Below are positions 61,818 through 64,000 of a DNA stretch of 64,000 nt, piece by piece. Made by a program: the position numbers and the translations under genes. The notes under the pieces were generated by a model. That model saw only the letters and a program-made list of their open reading frames with translations, was not told where the DNA came from and searched no databases. Position 1 is the first letter of the stretch. Each line of letters starts with the position of its first letter. The DNA comes from CALVGQ01 sp964369385 (lineage in GTDB: Bacteria > Bacillota_I > Bacilli_A > Erysipelotrichales > Erysipelotrichaceae), in contig CAYJEY010000002.1 of the NCBI GenBank assembly GCA_964369385.1, positions 122,472 through 186,471 of the forward strand, written 5' to 3'.

Positions 61818-62765
61818 ATGTTATCGTTAATGAAATTAAGTGAACAAAATTATCCTCAGATAAGAAAAATGCTAGAGGAATGGTTCAAGGTAGAAAGTGA
61901 TATTACTCCAGCGGCAATTGCTAAAGGGGATTATCGCCATTATGATTCATACAAAGATGAAATTGAATCATTGGAACATCGTAATGGACTTGTACCAGAT
62001 GTGACTTACTTTTGCTATGATGATGAACTGCAAGAGTTTATAGGTGCGGTAAATATTCGCTTAACGCTAAGTAATTATCTTTACAATTATGGTGGTCATG
62101 TAGGAGATGGATTAGCTCCTAAACATCGTGGGAAAGGTTTAGGCTATGAATTGGTACGTTTAGCTATTGAGAAATGCAAGGAGCATGGAATTAAACGCCC
62201 TTTATTTGTATGCGATAAAAAGAATGTTGCCTCAGCTAAAACAATTGAACGTAATGGTGGAATATTTGAAAATGAAATAGAACTAGATGGAAAAGTCATG
62301 CAACGTTATTGGGTTGGAAGAGAAGATAGAAATCATTTTGTCGCAGTTTCTGGATTTGTAACAAATGAAAAAGGACAAGTGCTACTAGTAGAAACACCTA
62401 TGCGAGGATGGGAGTTTCCTGGTGGCTGTGTTGATTCCCACGAATGTTTAGAAGAAGCAGTTATTAGAGAAATATTTGAAGAAAGCAATGCTCAAACATG
62501 TGTCAAGCGTTTATTAAGTGTAACTAAAAATCTACAATCAGATACGGTGACACTTGATTATCATTGTGAATATATAACTGGTGAATTAAAGCCAAGCATT
62601 GAAACGATTTCTGCAGTATGGGTTGATATTGAACAAGCGATGGAAATGATTAGTGAGCCTTCCTATTTAAAACGTTTTAAATTAATGGTTTCAAATCATG
62701 ATGTAGTAAAGTACTTAGCATTCAATAAGATACCATTTAAAAGTATCAAGGAACGAGAATATTAA
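61818..62765 (+). CDS. GNAT acetyltransferase-Nudix hydrolase fusion
   Basis: 315 residues. The N-terminal GNAT domain (about 1-165) has the acetyl-CoA motif APKHRGKGLGYELVRLAIE and the family end NGGIFENEIE. The C-terminal Nudix domain (about 170-315) has GGCVDSHECLEEAV then IREIFEESN; the last Gly of the Nudix box is Asn, the metal Glu residues remain. Such fusions may act on nucleotides or coenzymes; substrate unknown. SD AAGGAGG. Confidence 0.85.
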   Translation: MLSLMKLSEQNYPQIRKMLEEWFKVESDITPAAIAKGDYRHYDSYKDEIESLEHRNGLVPDVTYFCYDDELQEFIGAVNIRLTLSNYLYNYGGHVGDGLAPKHRGKGLGYELVRLAIEKCKEHGIKRPLFVCDKKNVASAKTIERNGGIFENEIELDGKVMQRYWVGREDRNHFVAVSGFVTNEKGQVLLVETPMRGWEFPGGCVDSHECLEEAVIREIFEESNAQTCVKRLLSVTKNLQSDTVTLDYHCEYITGELKPSIETISAVWVDIEQAMEMISEPSYLKRFKLMVSNHDVVKYLAFNKIPFKSIKEREY

Positions 62766-62793
62766 AAAAATCTGCTGAATTTCAGCAGATTTA
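62765..62793. terminator. Bidirectional terminator
   Basis: AAATCTGCTGAA (62768-62779) and TTCAGCAGATTT (62781-62792) form a near-perfect stem, with A/T tracts on both sides, between convergent genes. Confidence 0.85.
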
Positions 62794-62829
62794 TCATTTT
62801 ATAGGTGTTTGTTTGCAGTCATTATGATA

Positions 62830-63813
62830 TTACTTTGTGCTACCCAAAACAATGTATGGTTGAATCTGATATGGTTTTGGAGCAACATTGCGGTCTTCCC
62901 ACATATAGAAGAAACGCTCAGCTGGATAGTAATAGTACCCATCTTGCCAGTGATCACTTGTATCATATGGATCAGCAAAGATGATGATATCATCTCCGAT
63001 AGATGGTGTTCCCATTGTGTCATATCCAATGACAACTTGCCAGTGACCATCCCAATCTACCCACTCAACTAAGATTCCATTACCTTCTTTGATGTGATTA
63101 GTAAGCCAAGTGACAAAATAACTGTCTTTTGCATCGTCAACCCATGCTTCTGTTGTTGCACTATTTTCTGATGCATATAATGCATTAGATGAGAATGTTC
63201 CTGGTAAATTCCCAACTTCATTTCCTGTTACACCATCTTCTTCACTAAGTAACATGTCGTCACTTACTTCAGCAATGTAACTTGTTTCAATGACTTCAAC
63301 TCCTTCAATAGTTGAAACCATGTTTACCATTTTTTCTACACTTGCCCCATATTCGTGGAAGTTATTAGCTGATCCTGGTTGTGCATCTGGTGTGTCTTCA
63401 TCTACTGATACATTTCCAAGTACTGCTAAATCCCATTCTGAGTATTCAGTGATTCCAATGTGATTTAAATACATAAATACACTTGCGGCACCACAAGACC
63501 ACTCGGCAGTTTGTTGCATTGTTTTAAAATTTGGTAAAATTGTGAGTGTATCTGTGCTCTCCATGTTGTAAAAATCAGGGTTTACAAAATACATAGAATC
63601 AGTATGGTCTCCACCATTTGCATAAGCATCAGCTCCTGAGTAATCACTGATATCCTCAGTTACAAGTTGCTCAGGTTTTGTTTTTTCAACTGTTTCTGGT
63701 GTTGCTGACACATCAGGTGTTGGTGTTTCTACTGTTGATTCTTCGTTTGTGCTACATGCAACTAAAGTAGTGAACATGATTGCTGTAATACATAATACTA
63801 AAATTCTTTTCAT
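62830..63813 (-). CDS. C39-family (papain-like) peptidase lipoprotein
   Basis: 327 residues. Lipobox LVAC (Cys20) and an acidic Pro/Thr linker (to about residue 55). Peptidase C39-like domain: oxyanion Gln101, Cys107 in EWSCGAASVFMYL, His257 in DGHWQVVIGYD, and Asp281 in FADPYDTSDHWQDG. An exported cysteine peptidase; the lack of any bacteriocin-exporter ATPase argues against leader processing, so wall or extracellular protein cleavage is more likely. SD GAGGAG. Confidence 0.88.
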   Translation of the reverse strand: MKRILVLCITAIMFTTLVACSTNEESTVETPTPDVSATPETVEKTKPEQLVTEDISDYSGADAYANGGDHTDSMYFVNPDFYNMESTDTLTILPNFKTMQQTAEWSCGAASVFMYLNHIGITEYSEWDLAVLGNVSVDEDTPDAQPGSANNFHEYGASVEKMVNMVSTIEGVEVIETSYIAEVSDDMLLSEEDGVTGNEVGNLPGTFSSNALYASENSATTEAWVDDAKDSYFVTWLTNHIKEGNGILVEWVDWDGHWQVVIGYDTMGTPSIGDDIIIFADPYDTSDHWQDGYYYYPAERFFYMWEDRNVAPKPYQIQPYIVLGSTK

Positions 63814-63907
63814 TCATTTCTCCTCTTTTCTGTTTTGTGAGGATACTCTTTTTGCGTTCTATCTACATTAATAAATTTAATCACTTAGTGTAGACGAAAG
63901 TTACGAA

Positions 63908-64000
63908 TTAATTCGTACTCTTGTTGAATGCATATAAGTATCTAAACTCATACTTCAACAAGGGAAAATCCCTTGTAACTTCGGCTTTTGATCGGGCTGT
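63908..64000 (-). CDS. Possible C-terminal end of a further gene (doubtful)
   Basis: On the minus strand the frame entering from the window edge stays open for 30 codons and stops at 63908, giving an end such as DFPLLKYEFRYLYAFNK. No family recognised. The stretch is full of inverted repeats, so it may be noncoding. Confidence 0.25.
   Translation of the reverse strand, partial: TARSKAEVTRDFPLLKYEFRYLYAFNKSTN
63920..63976. repeat. Overlapping inverted repeats at the window end
   Basis: CTTGTTGAA (63920-63928) pairs with TTCAACAAG (63954-63962). ACAAGGGA (63958-63965) pairs with TCCCTTGT (63969-63976). The two hairpins share 63958-63962 and exclude each other. A 16-bp palindrome TACGAATTAATTCGTA (63902-63917) lies alongside. 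Confidence 0.6.

Noticed and set aside
62830..63813. Bacteriocin leader peptidase
   Set aside because: The protein is a lipoprotein without ABC domains and no double-glycine precursor was found nearby.

Overview
This is a low-GC, Gram-positive (Bacillota) chromosome segment around the replication origin. The gene order is that of the Firmicute origin region: ebfC-dnaX-(SRP RNA)-tadA, serS, gyrA-gyrB-recF-yaaA-dnaN-dnaA, then rpmH-rnpA-yidC-jag and pth-mfd-spoVT-rqcP-yabP-yabQ-divIC. SpoVT, YabP and YabQ point to an endospore former. A desulfoferrodoxin, a glycyl-radical enzyme and a Cys-type sulfatase point to an anaerobe, probably from the gut. The SRP RNA is the short form without an Alu domain, which together with the gene content suggests an Erysipelotrichia- or Turicibacter-like lineage. 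That placement is inference.

Layout. 1-13.5 kb: replication and translation genes, all on the minus strand except one TetR-family regulator. Two perfect ParB (parS) sites flank serS, and one of them lies inside the serS T-box leader where stem III would be. 13.5-13.9 kb: oriC candidate with a DnaA-box cluster, plus a perfect DnaA box between dnaA and dnaN. 13.9-26.9 kb: a VanY-like lipoprotein (plus strand), then a 12-kb block entirely on the minus strand: MFS exporter, a winged-helix/nuclease-fold-like protein whose promoter carries tandem Spo0A boxes, the sporulation/division cluster, mfd, pth, a GntR-ABC module and jag-yidC-rnpA-rpmH. This block points towards dnaA, whereas rpmH normally diverges from it. 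27.3-64 kb: mostly plus-strand metabolic and surface genes.

The right part includes gpmI, an orphan prepilin, an M20 amidohydrolase, NfeD plus flotillin, a MATE exporter, an EAL protein, a PepD-like dipeptidase that has lost most of its metal ligands, a lipoprotein hydrolase, NudF, superoxide reductase, a YjjI-type glycyl-radical enzyme and a sulfatase. Two complete BMP-type nucleoside ABC transporters follow, separated by manA. Then come a 1215-residue repeat surface protein with a three-helix membrane anchor, AhpC-Dps, a GNAT-Nudix fusion and a C39-like lipoprotein peptidase.

The most unusual observations are the parS site built into the T-box leader, the tandem 0A boxes in front of the origin-proximal DNA-binding-like gene, the degenerate PepD, and the orientation of the 14.7-26.9 kb block. 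No tRNA, rRNA, CRISPR array or insertion sequence was recognised.
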